Positions 1-6,593 of a DNA stretch of 8,154 nt are shown here, in pieces (positions within the stretch are counted from its first letter, which is position 1; each line of letters starts with the position of its first letter). The DNA comes from Firmicutes bacterium UBA5388 (GTDB lineage: Bacteria; Bacillota; UBA4882; UBA10575). The notes under the pieces were generated by a model, which worked only from the letters and a program-made list of their open reading frames with translations, ran no database searches and was not told the origin of the DNA. Where the stretch lies: positions 7,142 to 15,295 of the forward strand of contig DHOO01000050.1 in assembly GCA_002409975.1 (NCBI GenBank), given 5' to 3'. The position numbers were made by a program, and so were the translations under genes.

Positions 1-489
1 GCGCAAGGGATTGATACCCCTGTTTTTCTCCTTAGCGGCATGGATACAGACAACCACAAGATTATTGGCTACGGAATCGGCGCGGACGCTTATATTACCA
101 AACCCTTTAGTCCCGCAGTTTTATGCGCGGCAGTCAAATCTCATATCAAACGGTATCAAGATTTTCTGGAGACCAAAGAAAGTTCTATTAAACTGCAGTC
201 TGGGCCCTTTGTTTTTAACTTAAAGACCTATACCTTCTATAAAGATGATGAGCAGATCTTTTTATCCTCAAAAGAATTGCTGCTGATGAAGTTTTTTATG
301 GAACACTCAGACCAGGTTTTTTCGAAAGAACAGTTATACCAGAACGTTTGGAACGATTTTATGGTAGATGACAATACTATCATGGTCTATATTCGACGTT
401 TGAGAGCAAAAATCGAAGATGATCCGGATAAACCCAAATATATCCAAACTGTATGGGGTATAGGATATAAATTTGCCACTGCCGATTAA
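1..489 (+). CDS. OmpR/PhoB-family response regulator, 3' part (5' end outside window)
   Basis: This is a DNA-binding response regulator of a two-component system. The reading frame is open from base 1 and ends with TAA at 487-489, giving 162 visible residues. The first 50 or so are the end of a receiver domain: the switch Ser/Thr in LLSGMD (residue 12) and the conserved lysine in ITKPF (residue 34) are present, while the phospho-acceptor aspartate lies upstream of the window. After a short linker, residues about 65-162 form a winged-helix Trans_Reg_C domain, with SKELLLMKFF, the recognition-helix stretch VDDNTIMVYIRRLRAKIE, and the terminal hairpin TVWGIGYKF. It is convergent with all other genes here, with only 11 bases between its stop and the stop of the broken gene on the other strand. 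Its kinase partner and targets cannot be seen. Family assignment is certain; the specific name is not. Confidence 0.95.
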   Translation, partial: AQGIDTPVFLLSGMDTDNHKIIGYGIGADAYITKPFSPAVLCAAVKSHIKRYQDFLETKESSIKLQSGPFVFNLKTYTFYKDDEQIFLSSKELLLMKFFMEHSDQVFSKEQLYQNVWNDFMVDDNTIMVYIRRLRAKIEDDPDKPKYIQTVWGIGYKFATAD

Positions 490-500
490 ATCAGAACTTC

Positions 501-841
501 TTAACCATAAATCCCAGTCTGTTTCTCTTCAGGATTTTCTAATTCTAAATCCGATAGTTGACCACCCGGTCCAATTCTAGCTGAAGCTCCATTCCTTTCC
601 TTCAGCCCCGTGATTATCAGTTCACCTTTGGCGCCTCCCTGATATAATTGTGTTTTTAACTGACATCCGGCTTCTGGGGGACTAAACTTTGCGTAGAGGG
701 CGAGAAATGTGAGTTTACGAGAGTCAAGGAACCGATCAAATTCTTCATCCCCATAATATAATAATCCAGCCCGTAGGCTGGATTTATTATATTATGCCAT
801 TCTTGCTTATAACCTAATGGGACTAATTGCGCTTTCTCCAT
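501..841 (-). pseudogene. Frameshifted small gene downstream of ndk, unknown function
   Basis: A 113-codon gene appears to be broken by one missing base. From the ATG at 841 the frame reads MEKAQLVPLGYKQEW and on through NPAYGLD (26 codons), then continues in the wrong frame to a stop at 656-658. In the adjacent frame an uninterrupted 87-codon stretch runs from about 764 to a TAA at 501-503. It contains LLYYGDEEFDRFLDSRK, LALYAKFSPPEAGCQLK, YQGGAKGELIITGLKER and a hydrophilic tail ending KQTGIYG, with no ATG, GTG or TTG of its own. Inserting one A/T pair at about 764/765 joins both parts exactly. The start lies 17 bases after the ndk stop with no good ribosome site, so translation may depend on ndk. 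I do not recognise the product. It could instead be an intact gene with a sequencing error, or, less likely, programmed frameshifting. Confidence 0.6.
752..796. repeat. Near-perfect 45-base palindrome inside the broken gene
   Basis: The left arm (752-771) and right arm (776-796) are reverse complements apart from one extra base in the right arm; the loop is four bases, CGTA. The stem is therefore 20 paired bases with a single bulge: a GC-rich CCAGCC/GGCTGG top on an AT-only base. No T-run follows on either strand, so it does not look like an intrinsic terminator. It lies within coding sequence of the frameshifted gene, and the unpaired base marks the frameshift. Confidence 0.85.
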
Positions 842-858
842 CTTTAACTGTCACGCCA

Positions 859-1302
859 CTACCCCTCAATCTTCCTTAACTCTTCCTCCTTAAAGAAACG
901 AACAATTTCTTCGTTTGCTTCTTCCAGCGAACCGGAGGCATGAACCAAGTTAGCGCCACTGGTAAGGGCGTAATCGCCACGGATCGTGCCGGGAGCCGCT
1001 TCCAAAGGGTTAGTCGCGCCCAAAATATGTCGAACAGCCGCCACTGCGTTCTCACCCGACAAAATCGCGGCTACCGTTGGACCTGAAGTCATATAGGCAA
1101 CAATCTCGGGAAAAAATTTCTTGTCCACCAAGTGTTTATAATGTTCCCGGCATAAATCTTCCGTAAAAAACACGGTCTTCATGAGTAATAAATCCAACCC
1201 CAACCGTTCAAAGCGGTTTAAAATTTCTCCCATCAGTTTACGTTGTAAAGCATCGGGTTTAAAGATAATAAGGGTTCTTTCTTTCCTGATCCCAGCAGTC
1301 AT
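859..1302 (-). CDS. ndk: Nucleoside diphosphate kinase
   Basis: NDP kinase moves the gamma-phosphate of ATP to other (deoxy)nucleoside diphosphates in the cytosol through a phosphohistidine, balancing NTP and dNTP pools. The 147-residue product covers the whole family fold: TLIIFKPDALQR (residues 10-21, with the conserved Lys15), REHYKHL (52-58), SGPTVAAI (73-80), a VRHILGATNP block (90-99), PGTIRGDYA (104-112), and the catalytic stretch NLVHASGS (118-125) with active-site His121 and Ser123. The usual Asp after that serine is Gly here. The start at 1302 (MTAGIRKERT) is chosen because GGAGGTG at 1308-1314 lies five bases before it; the ATG at 1305 is the alternative, and an extension to 1329 would put the ribosome site inside the gene. 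The gene has its own leader and candidate promoter. CTP supply for CMP-sugar synthesis is a possible link to its neighbours, but that is only inference. Confidence 0.96.
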   Translation of the reverse strand: MTAGIRKERTLIIFKPDALQRKLMGEILNRFERLGLDLLLMKTVFFTEDLCREHYKHLVDKKFFPEIVAYMTSGPTVAAILSGENAVAAVRHILGATNPLEAAPGTIRGDYALTSGANLVHASGSLEEANEEIVRFFKEEELRKIEG

Positions 1303-1307
1303 CATTA

Positions 1308-1314
1308 CACCTCC
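1308..1314 (-). promoter_or_regulatory. Ribosome binding site GGAGGTG of ndk
   Basis: GGAGGTG is read on the minus strand, five bases before ATG at 1302 and two bases before ATG at 1305. It favours the start at 1302 and excludes the longer frame beginning at 1329, which would contain it. Confidence 0.85.
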
Positions 1315-1439
1315 AAAAATATTAAACATTTTTTTATTCAGTGCCCATAAATTGTTTCTAAAAATGTTTCAAGCTTAGTTCAACGCTTTGCCAGGGGTCA
1401 CCCCCGCCTGCAGCGGGAAATACATATCAGATCGTTTAT

Positions 1440-1468
1440 ATTATACAACTTTTGCATGTGTCCCGCAA
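1440..1468 (-). promoter_or_regulatory. Candidate sigma-70-type promoter for ndk
   Basis: On the minus strand a perfect TATAAT (1440-1445) follows TTGCGG (1463-1468) after exactly 17 bases. The -35 element matches the TTGACA consensus only in its TTG. A start near 1433 would give a leader of about 130 bases before the ndk ATG. The region is AT-rich, so a chance match is possible. Confidence 0.5.
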
Positions 1469-1531
1469 ATCGCCGGAGATTAAAATATACCTTCATTAAT
1501 AAATAAAGCAAGTATCACACTCTGTTTTTTA

Positions 1532-2728
1532 CTATTTCCGAAATGCGGCAAACATCTTTTCCCGATCAGCAAATTTTACTTCTTTAACGATCCAGTCCCG
1601 CATTAACTGCCCTTCAACAGTAGATTGGGGATAGGAAATATAATCGAGTTTGAGTTCCAGCCTTTGACTTACCTGCCAGGCTAAAATCGGCCAAATTGTT
1701 CCGATATCCGCAATGATTGGGATACTACCGGGCAATCGGGAAAAACCGGACATTTCCATCCGGAAAGGAACTCCGGTTAATTTAGTCTTAGGTAACCCTT
1801 TGGCGATAGCCTCTTGAACAATATTAGATTCGCGCTGTTTCTGCCAGGCAAGTTCCAAATTGTGATCAAGATCGATTCTCACTAGTGTTTTTCCCGCCAA
1901 AGAATAGGTATAGTAACCTTCCCAATCAGCCCATATGCCATGACCGGTATAGCGTTCAAAGGGACCATCATGGATCTCTTGGGTTAACGCCACCGCCGAT
2001 TCGATAATCATTGAAGCGGAACCGAGCATCCGGGCGATTTTTGTAGATCTTTCCGTAATCGAAATAGAATCAGCCAACGCCAAGCCGACCGCGCCACCAC
2101 CGACTAATTGGGGAATACTGACCAGAACCGGCACGTTATTTCTATATCCCGCGCCCAGCATGGTCAGCGGATCAGCGCCTGCTCCGGCGATCGTCTCAAA
2201 GGGAAGGCCGTTGGCCTTCGCCAAGGTTTCAATTTGACGGGCTAATTTCTCAGTTCGAAGGCCCAGCGGGTAGGCTAAATTACCGGCCGCTTTAATGATG
2301 GTAGCACCTTCTGACACTAATACTTTCTGCATCAGGCCTCGATCAACAAACATCTCTGTTTCTACTGTTGCGAGCTCTTCTTCCGTCATCATGCTGGCTT
2401 CAAAAAGAAAATCGATCGGAAGTCTGTCTTCAGGGAGCCCGATCTTCGTCCCCTTTACCCGATGAACTTTCTCCAATGAACCGGCCAGCTCATGGGTGAC
2501 AACCGCCGACGAGGTTGTTACCCCGTCAATTATTCCTTTATTAATCAACTCGGCAATCAGAGTAGTAACCCCCTCATGGAGATTAGGGCCGCTACCAGTC
2601 GCGACTACAATTTTTCCACCTTTTTCTTTAATCTTAACCATCTGGTTAACAGTAGTGTCAACTCTTTCCCGTACTTCCGGTTTTAAATCGTTATATAACA
2701 TCATGATTATTTCTTTTTTAATCTCCAT
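1532..2728 (-). CDS. Conserved-looking protein of unknown function, 398 aa
   Basis: I cannot name this protein. It is soluble-looking (no signal peptide or membrane segment) and full of the ungapped, glycine-rich motifs expected of an enzyme: VVATGSGPNLHEG (residues 41-53), VTTSSAVVTHE (70-80), IIKAAGNLAYPLG (144-156), GAGADPLTMLGAG (182-194), PQLVGGGAVGLALADS (206-221), LTQEIHDGPFERYTGHG (248-264) and DIGTIWPILAW (341-351). The TGSGPN loop followed by an alternating beta/alpha pattern suggests a Rossmann-like nucleotide- or cofactor-binding fold. A distant likeness to the deoxyhypusine-synthase/LOR-SDH type of fold crossed my mind but is not supported by any specific motif. ATG at 2728 is backed by AGGAGG at 2736-2741, seven bases upstream. 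It follows the waaA-type gene by 43 bases, so it is probably the last gene of the glycan operon. Its GC content is visibly higher than that of the upstream part of the operon. Confidence 0.85.
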   Translation of the reverse strand: MEIKKEIIMMLYNDLKPEVRERVDTTVNQMVKIKEKGGKIVVATGSGPNLHEGVTTLIAELINKGIIDGVTTSSAVVTHELAGSLEKVHRVKGTKIGLPEDRLPIDFLFEASMMTEEELATVETEMFVDRGLMQKVLVSEGATIIKAAGNLAYPLGLRTEKLARQIETLAKANGLPFETIAGAGADPLTMLGAGYRNNVPVLVSIPQLVGGGAVGLALADSISITERSTKIARMLGSASMIIESAVALTQEIHDGPFERYTGHGIWADWEGYYTYSLAGKTLVRIDLDHNLELAWQKQRESNIVQEAIAKGLPKTKLTGVPFRMEMSGFSRLPGSIPIIADIGTIWPILAWQVSQRLELKLDYISYPQSTVEGQLMRDWIVKEVKFADREKMFAAFRK

Positions 2729-2735
2729 TTTGACC

Positions 2736-2741
2736 CCTCCT
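2736..2741 (-). promoter_or_regulatory. Ribosome binding site AGGAGG of the 398-aa gene
   Basis: AGGAGG on the minus strand, seven bases before ATG at 2728. It selects this ATG over the internal ATGs at codons 9 and 10. Confidence 0.85.
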
Positions 2742-2771
2742 GAAAGAGTTGTAAATGTTTATTGTTACCCT

Positions 2772-4064
2772 TCATTCCTGTACTTCTAATAATTTCTTGA
2801 CAAGCATCAGATTGCGCTCCGAAGAACCTTCTTGCTTTTGCAGCAAGTTTCTTCCCGCCTGGCCCTTTCTCCTCAATAATTCTTCATCCCTAAGAAGAAA
2901 GGCTACTTTTGTGCTTAAATGATCAACATCTTTTACTTCAATCCCTGACCCGGCCACTTCCAATAATTCTTTCGCATCCAGAAAATCTTCCATCGAAGGA
3001 CCATATAAAACAACTTTCCCCCAAAAAGCAGGTTCCAAGGGGTTTTGTCCCCCCAACGGCACGAGACTTCCCCCACAAAAAGCTAAAGTAGCCAGTGAGT
3101 ATACTATAAAAAGTTCTCCGATCGTATTGAGAATAATAACGGTATCAGCAGTAACTTCAGTCGTAGAGGAAATATCAGTCCGTAGTAATGGGGTATAGCC
3201 ATATTTTCTGACTAGCTCGGCGAGCTCTTCTCCCCGATAGATTAGGCGGGGGGCTATAATTAAATAAAGATCCGGATATTCATCTTTAACTCTGCTGAAG
3301 GCCTGTAAGAGAAGTTCCTCTTCTCCTTTTTGGGTACTACCCGCTACCCAAATTTTTTCTTCTCCGGAGAGGTGAAGTACTTTCGTCATTTCCTCCCGGT
3401 ATTCCTCTTTGACATCGCTGGAAAGACGATCAAACTTAATATTGCCGTTCACAAAAACCTTCTCCGGCGCCGCGCCGAAAGCTTGAATTCTTGTCGCATC
3501 TTCCTCTCTGATCATACTAAATAGATCATAGTAGGAAAGAACTTTCTGAAAAAAGCGGCGCAGTTTCTTATAGGTATTAATAGTGCGAACCGAGATCCGC
3601 CCGTTAATCATCAAAACACGAGCGCCAACAGCTTTAGCGGCTTGTAGATGATTGGGCCAGATTTCAGTCTCAACAGTGATATAAAGCGTGGGGCGTATCT
3701 TTTTCATCACCCGTCGTACCGCAAAAAATAAATCAAAAGGGGCAAGAAAATGCGCATCCGCCTCTGCCAAATTAACTTGGGCCATCTCCAGTCCGGACAA
3801 GGTCATCGTCGAGATACCAATCCAAGCGCTGGGGTAATTTTGGCGTAATAGTTTTATAAAATGGATGATCGCATTTACTTCCCCAACCGACGCCGCATGA
3901 ACCCAGATTCTAAGCTCTTTCTTTGTTAAGGAAAGCTGATCTTGAGGGTAAAAACCCAGTCTCTGAGAAAAGGAAATATTCTCCTTAGAATGCTCTTTAA
4001 TCGTAAAATAAATGGTTAAAAAAGGTGTTAGTAAGTAAAGTAACAGATTGTATAAGAAATACAT
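2772..4064 (-). CDS. waaA: 3-deoxy-D-manno-octulosonic acid (Kdo) transferase, canonical GT30 copy
   Basis: WaaA/KdtA transfers Kdo from CMP-Kdo to the lipid A precursor at the inner face of the cytoplasmic membrane. This 430-residue copy has all the family landmarks: an N-terminal membrane-anchoring helix (residues 1-22), RLGFYP (35-40), WVHAASVGEV (54-63) with the family's catalytic glutamate (Glu62), VETEIWPN (131-138), NGRISVR (154-160), GNIKFD (207-212), AGSTQKGEEE (241-250), and the CMP-Kdo-binding loop GGSLVPLGGQNPLEPA (331-346). The usual DTIGEL reads NTIGEL (313-318). ATG at 4064 is preferred: it follows GGGGGAAGG directly, and the product then begins at the membrane anchor. A TTG 18 bases upstream would only add MIWGKE and swallow the ribosome site. 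It lies 75 bases after the ligase-type gene and 43 before the 398-residue gene. It is the best candidate for the housekeeping lipid A Kdo transferase. Whether it adds one or more Kdo units cannot be told from sequence. Confidence 0.95.
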   Translation of the reverse strand: MYFLYNLLLYLLTPFLTIYFTIKEHSKENISFSQRLGFYPQDQLSLTKKELRIWVHAASVGEVNAIIHFIKLLRQNYPSAWIGISTMTLSGLEMAQVNLAEADAHFLAPFDLFFAVRRVMKKIRPTLYITVETEIWPNHLQAAKAVGARVLMINGRISVRTINTYKKLRRFFQKVLSYYDLFSMIREEDATRIQAFGAAPEKVFVNGNIKFDRLSSDVKEEYREEMTKVLHLSGEEKIWVAGSTQKGEEELLLQAFSRVKDEYPDLYLIIAPRLIYRGEELAELVRKYGYTPLLRTDISSTTEVTADTVIILNTIGELFIVYSLATLAFCGGSLVPLGGQNPLEPAFWGKVVLYGPSMEDFLDAKELLEVAGSGIEVKDVDHLSTKVAFLLRDEELLRRKGQAGRNLLQKQEGSSERNLMLVKKLLEVQE

Positions 4065-4066
4065 TT

Positions 4067-4075
4067 CCTTCCCCC
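4067..4075 (-). promoter_or_regulatory. Ribosome binding site GGGGGAAGG of waaA
   Basis: This purine-rich run lies two bases before ATG at 4064, with its GGGGG core six bases away. It argues for that ATG against the upstream TTG at 4082. Confidence 0.65.
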
Positions 4076-4139
4076 AAATCAAAGATTATATAACTGCGGG
4101 AATTGCATAATTACCTTAAACTTGTATTTGACCTTTTCA

Positions 4140-5360
4140 CTAACCTTCCACTATATTTGTTTTGTTTAACCAGATAGCAACTAATATAAGAGTAAAAGCT
4201 CCGACCTGAAGATTAAGAAAACTCCATTCAAATAAGTTATGAACACCAAATCCAACTAAAGCCCCAATGACTCCATAATAAAACCACTGCTCCGGCTCCG
4301 CTTGGAAAAAAGCCTGTAGACCTGTTTTTAAAACCTTAAAAACCAGAATCAGAAAGACTAAAAATCCGATTAAACCAATCTCCACCGCCAGATGAAGATA
4401 GAAACAATGAATATGGGTGTATACATTAGCAGTTTCCAATTTATAGTCAGGATAAACATGAAGAAATTGACCAATTCCCACCCCGAATAAAGGGTGGTCT
4501 TTCAACATTTGCAGCCCCGTTGTGGCCATCATTATTCTTTGTCGGTTAGAACTATCGGATAAATCAGTAATACTGTCAAGCCTGCTAACAACCCATCCCA
4601 GATCCACAAAGGTAGCCGTCAAAATAATAATTACTAACACCACAATTACTTTTTTGAAACTAACGGGTTTATTATTTTTGATTGCTAGAAATAATAGTAC
4701 AACAAAACCAGCAAAAAGGCTTAGCCACGCTCCTCGGGAACCGGTATAAAATACACACGAAAGGTTTAGTAAAGTAAAGAGGGATGAGGCAATAAATTTG
4801 GAGCTTTTTTGCTTATTACTGAAGAGAAGAAAAGAAAGACCAAGCAAAGCCATACTCACAAAATAAGTCCCAGCCTCATTAGCCCCTGTAATTGTGCTAT
4901 TAATCCGCGCATATCCTTTCCCGAAACGTTCATACAGGCCCCAGACCGCAACAATAAGCGAAGAGCTAATAGCAGCCCCAAAAAGTCTTTTCAGTTGCTC
5001 TTGGTTTTTTATAACATCCAGGCTTATGATAAAAATTAAAGCAAATAAAATATATTCATCGGCAAAATTTTTGAGCGCTGCCGCAAAATTTACCGCATTA
5101 ATAAAGGACAAGAGAACGGCGACACCCAGAATTGCTACCCATCTGTGTAGCTCGGGATACTTCAACTTCTCATCAGGGCAGTCGCGAAACTTTAATTTCT
5201 TAGCCACCCAAACAATCGTTAGAAGCGGAGTAATAATATTTATGCCTGCCCTGCTTAAAGGAGTAATAAAAAATAAGAAGATGAATAAACAGTCAATAAT
5301 GCGGTCATATTTCCCTTTATTATTTAATATTTCCATAGTTCCAACACCGTTTTTATCCAC
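4140..5360 (-). CDS. O-antigen ligase/polymerase-family membrane protein (Wzy_C type)
   Basis: Proteins of this family either join O-antigen to lipid A-core (WaaL) or polymerise repeat units (Wzy) at the outer face of the inner membrane, using undecaprenyl-diphosphate-linked glycan. The 406 residues contain about ten hydrophobic segments. Between them lies the family core: YTGSRGAWLS (205-214), SNRQRIMM (271-278), HPLFGVGIGQF (289-299), and THIHCFYLHLAVEIGLIG (315-332), the His-containing periplasmic loop followed by a membrane helix that is typical of Wzy_C. Sequence alone does not separate ligase from polymerase. Sitting among Kdo-transferase-type genes makes a ligase role more likely, but this is inference. 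The start is GTG at 5360, with AAGGGGG six bases upstream; an in-frame ATG at 5336 has a much weaker site. It follows the KpsS-like gene by 44 bases. A TATAAT in the 75-base gap after it (4085-4090) lacks a good -35 partner. Confidence 0.88.
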   Translation of the reverse strand: MDKNGVGTMEILNNKGKYDRIIDCLFIFLFFITPLSRAGINIITPLLTIVWVAKKLKFRDCPDEKLKYPELHRWVAILGVAVLLSFINAVNFAAALKNFADEYILFALIFIISLDVIKNQEQLKRLFGAAISSSLIVAVWGLYERFGKGYARINSTITGANEAGTYFVSMALLGLSFLLFSNKQKSSKFIASSLFTLLNLSCVFYTGSRGAWLSLFAGFVVLLFLAIKNNKPVSFKKVIVVLVIIILTATFVDLGWVVSRLDSITDLSDSSNRQRIMMATTGLQMLKDHPLFGVGIGQFLHVYPDYKLETANVYTHIHCFYLHLAVEIGLIGFLVFLILVFKVLKTGLQAFFQAEPEQWFYYGVIGALVGFGVHNLFEWSFLNLQVGAFTLILVAIWLNKTNIVEG

Positions 5361-5366
5361 GGAAAT

Positions 5367-5373
5367 CCCCCTT
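5367..5373 (-). promoter_or_regulatory. Ribosome binding site AAGGGGG selecting a GTG start
   Basis: AAGGGGG on the minus strand, six bases before GTG at 5360. It supports GTG over the in-frame ATG eight codons downstream, which has only a poor GGA nearby. Confidence 0.65.
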
Positions 5374-5404
5374 CAACTCTTTTTTCGACACTGCATATGT
5401 CCTG

Positions 5405-6592
5405 TTAATTATTATGCCAAAACTTTTCTAATCTCTCTAAAACAGGCTTAATATTGTCCTTAGTAAGATTTTTTCTATCAATCTCCACTAAATATTCATA
5501 CCTCAAAAAGTACAAGAATTTATCCAAAAGCTCATTATTAATCTTCTCTGATAACGCTTTAGCCATAAATTCATGGAGTCTTAATAAGTCATTGCAGTGG
5601 TGAACCAGGCCTTCAACATTATAAAAATCTTTGCCTAAGGTAATGACCGCTTTTCTTTTTAGTAAAGCTTCTATTCCTACAGTAGAATTAATGGTAATTA
5701 CTGCTTTGCTTAACTCAATAAGCCTACTGGAAGGTGTGGTGATCGTAAATACCACTTTCTTGTTTTGATATTTCTTTTTCAAATCACTATAGTCAACACG
5801 GCCAAAGTCACAAGGGTGTTCTTTTATCACTAACCAAAAATCTTCGTTATTAATACAATTAAATCTTTCTAAAGCGCTATAAACAATATCGACTAATTCA
5901 TACATATTGCGTATATGTGGGGAATTAAGCAACACTTGAGTATCAGTAAGAACTTGGAAGGGTAAAAAGAAAAAATTTCTTGGGTATTCTATCTCTTCTT
6001 TGCCAAAATATCTTTTCCTTAATTTTACTTGCTGCAATTTAGTATCATACAGCTGGGCCAATTTCTCTTGATCAACCTGAACCTTTTGATAAAACTGCGC
6101 CCCTTTTCCGGCTAAAGAATTAACAGCATTAACACCTTTTTCATCCATTACAAGCGTCTGTGGAAAATAACCATTTTCCATAAAGATAGTTTTTATTCCT
6201 AAGACATGTGCCACTTTAACACAACTGGCAGCCTCCATATGAAAACCATTCCACACTACAACCAAATCAATGTTATTGTCTCTAAAACAACGGTAATAAT
6301 ATTGAGACAAAATCCGCGTTTTATATAGAAGATATTGGTAATAAGCCCGGTTTAAAAAATCTTCACGGTTTTGCTGTCTTCTAGCTTTAAACTTTAAAAA
6401 GGAATACTTCACAATTTTATCAATATCTTCTTGTGAAAATAATTCATCTTGTCGTATAAATATCCCTCTTATAAAACATTGAAAACTAGACAACAAAATA
6501 GCAGCTCCAGATTTCAAATTATCGCGCAGAAAACGAAAGAATTTATACTGATGTTTACTATATGATAGAAAAAATATTTTTTTACTCTCCAC
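5405..6592 (-). CDS. KpsS-like capsule polysaccharide synthesis protein (Capsule_synth family), probable Kdo transferase
   Basis: This looks like a single-domain member of the KpsC/KpsS (Capsule_synth) family. In capsule systems these cytosolic, membrane-associated enzymes build the short beta-Kdo linker on phosphatidylglycerol, using CMP-Kdo. Counting from the GTG start (395 residues), family-type motifs are VVVWNG (111-116), MENGYFPQTL (138-147) followed by DEKGVN (150-155), LPFQVLTDTQV (210-220), the IKEHP loop (256-260), TINSTVGIEAL (300-310) and LGKDFYNVEGLVH (319-331). ENGY...KGVN matches the E-x-GY...GGVN pattern I know from KpsS. The open frame extends up to an ATG at 6616, but that start has no ribosome site and would contain AAGGAGGT. 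GTG at 6592 begins one base after the upstream stop and fits translational coupling. No kpsC, export or ABC-transporter genes are visible, so linker or LPS-core modification are both possible. It is AT-rich like the genes before it. Confidence 0.85.
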   Translation of the reverse strand: MESKKIFFLSYSKHQYKFFRFLRDNLKSGAAILLSSFQCFIRGIFIRQDELFSQEDIDKIVKYSFLKFKARRQQNREDFLNRAYYQYLLYKTRILSQYYYRCFRDNNIDLVVVWNGFHMEAASCVKVAHVLGIKTIFMENGYFPQTLVMDEKGVNAVNSLAGKGAQFYQKVQVDQEKLAQLYDTKLQQVKLRKRYFGKEEIEYPRNFFFLPFQVLTDTQVLLNSPHIRNMYELVDIVYSALERFNCINNEDFWLVIKEHPCDFGRVDYSDLKKKYQNKKVVFTITTPSSRLIELSKAVITINSTVGIEALLKRKAVITLGKDFYNVEGLVHHCNDLLRLHEFMAKALSEKINNELLDKFLYFLRYEYLVEIDRKNLTKDNIKPVLERLEKFWHNN

Positions 6593-6593
6593 T

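Larger units (their letters stand above)
1303..1531 (-). other. Leader/intergenic region upstream of ndk
   Basis: These 229 non-coding bases separate ndk from the 398-residue gene. On the minus strand they hold a candidate promoter at 1440-1468. Next come two small GC-rich hairpins that share bases and so exclude each other: GGGG/CCCC at 1394-1404 and CCCGC/GCGGG at 1403-1417. Finally there is a perfect 10-base AT-rich inverted repeat (1324-1333 with 1360-1369) just before the ribosome site. No hairpin is followed by a T-run, so I cannot place a terminator for the upstream operon. No coding sequence is evident. Confidence 0.6.

Noticed and set aside
752..796. The long palindrome as an intrinsic terminator for ndk
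   Set aside because: No run of T follows it on either strand, its base is AT-only, and it lies inside a reading frame rather than after one.
490..858. RNA gene or mobile-element remnant between the response regulator and ndk
   Set aside because: No tRNA-like fold, transposase motif or flanking direct repeats could be seen; a frameshifted protein-coding gene explains the stretch better.
1181..1378. A 65-codon plus-strand frame overlapping the start of ndk
   Set aside because: It is the reverse strand of ndk coding and leader sequence, with no ribosome site or family features.
2496..2789. Plus-strand open frames over the start of the 398-residue gene
   Set aside because: They are antisense shadows of a well-supported gene with a strong ribosome site and conserved-looking motifs.
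4085..4090. TATAAT on the minus strand before waaA as an internal promoter
   Set aside because: There is no acceptable -35 element at 16-18 bases, and the surrounding gap is AT-rich, so chance is the better explanation.
4894..5451. A 185-codon open frame on the plus strand
   Set aside because: It lies antisense to the ligase-type gene, whose membrane segments and family motifs are clear; the plus-strand translation has no recognisable features or ribosome site.
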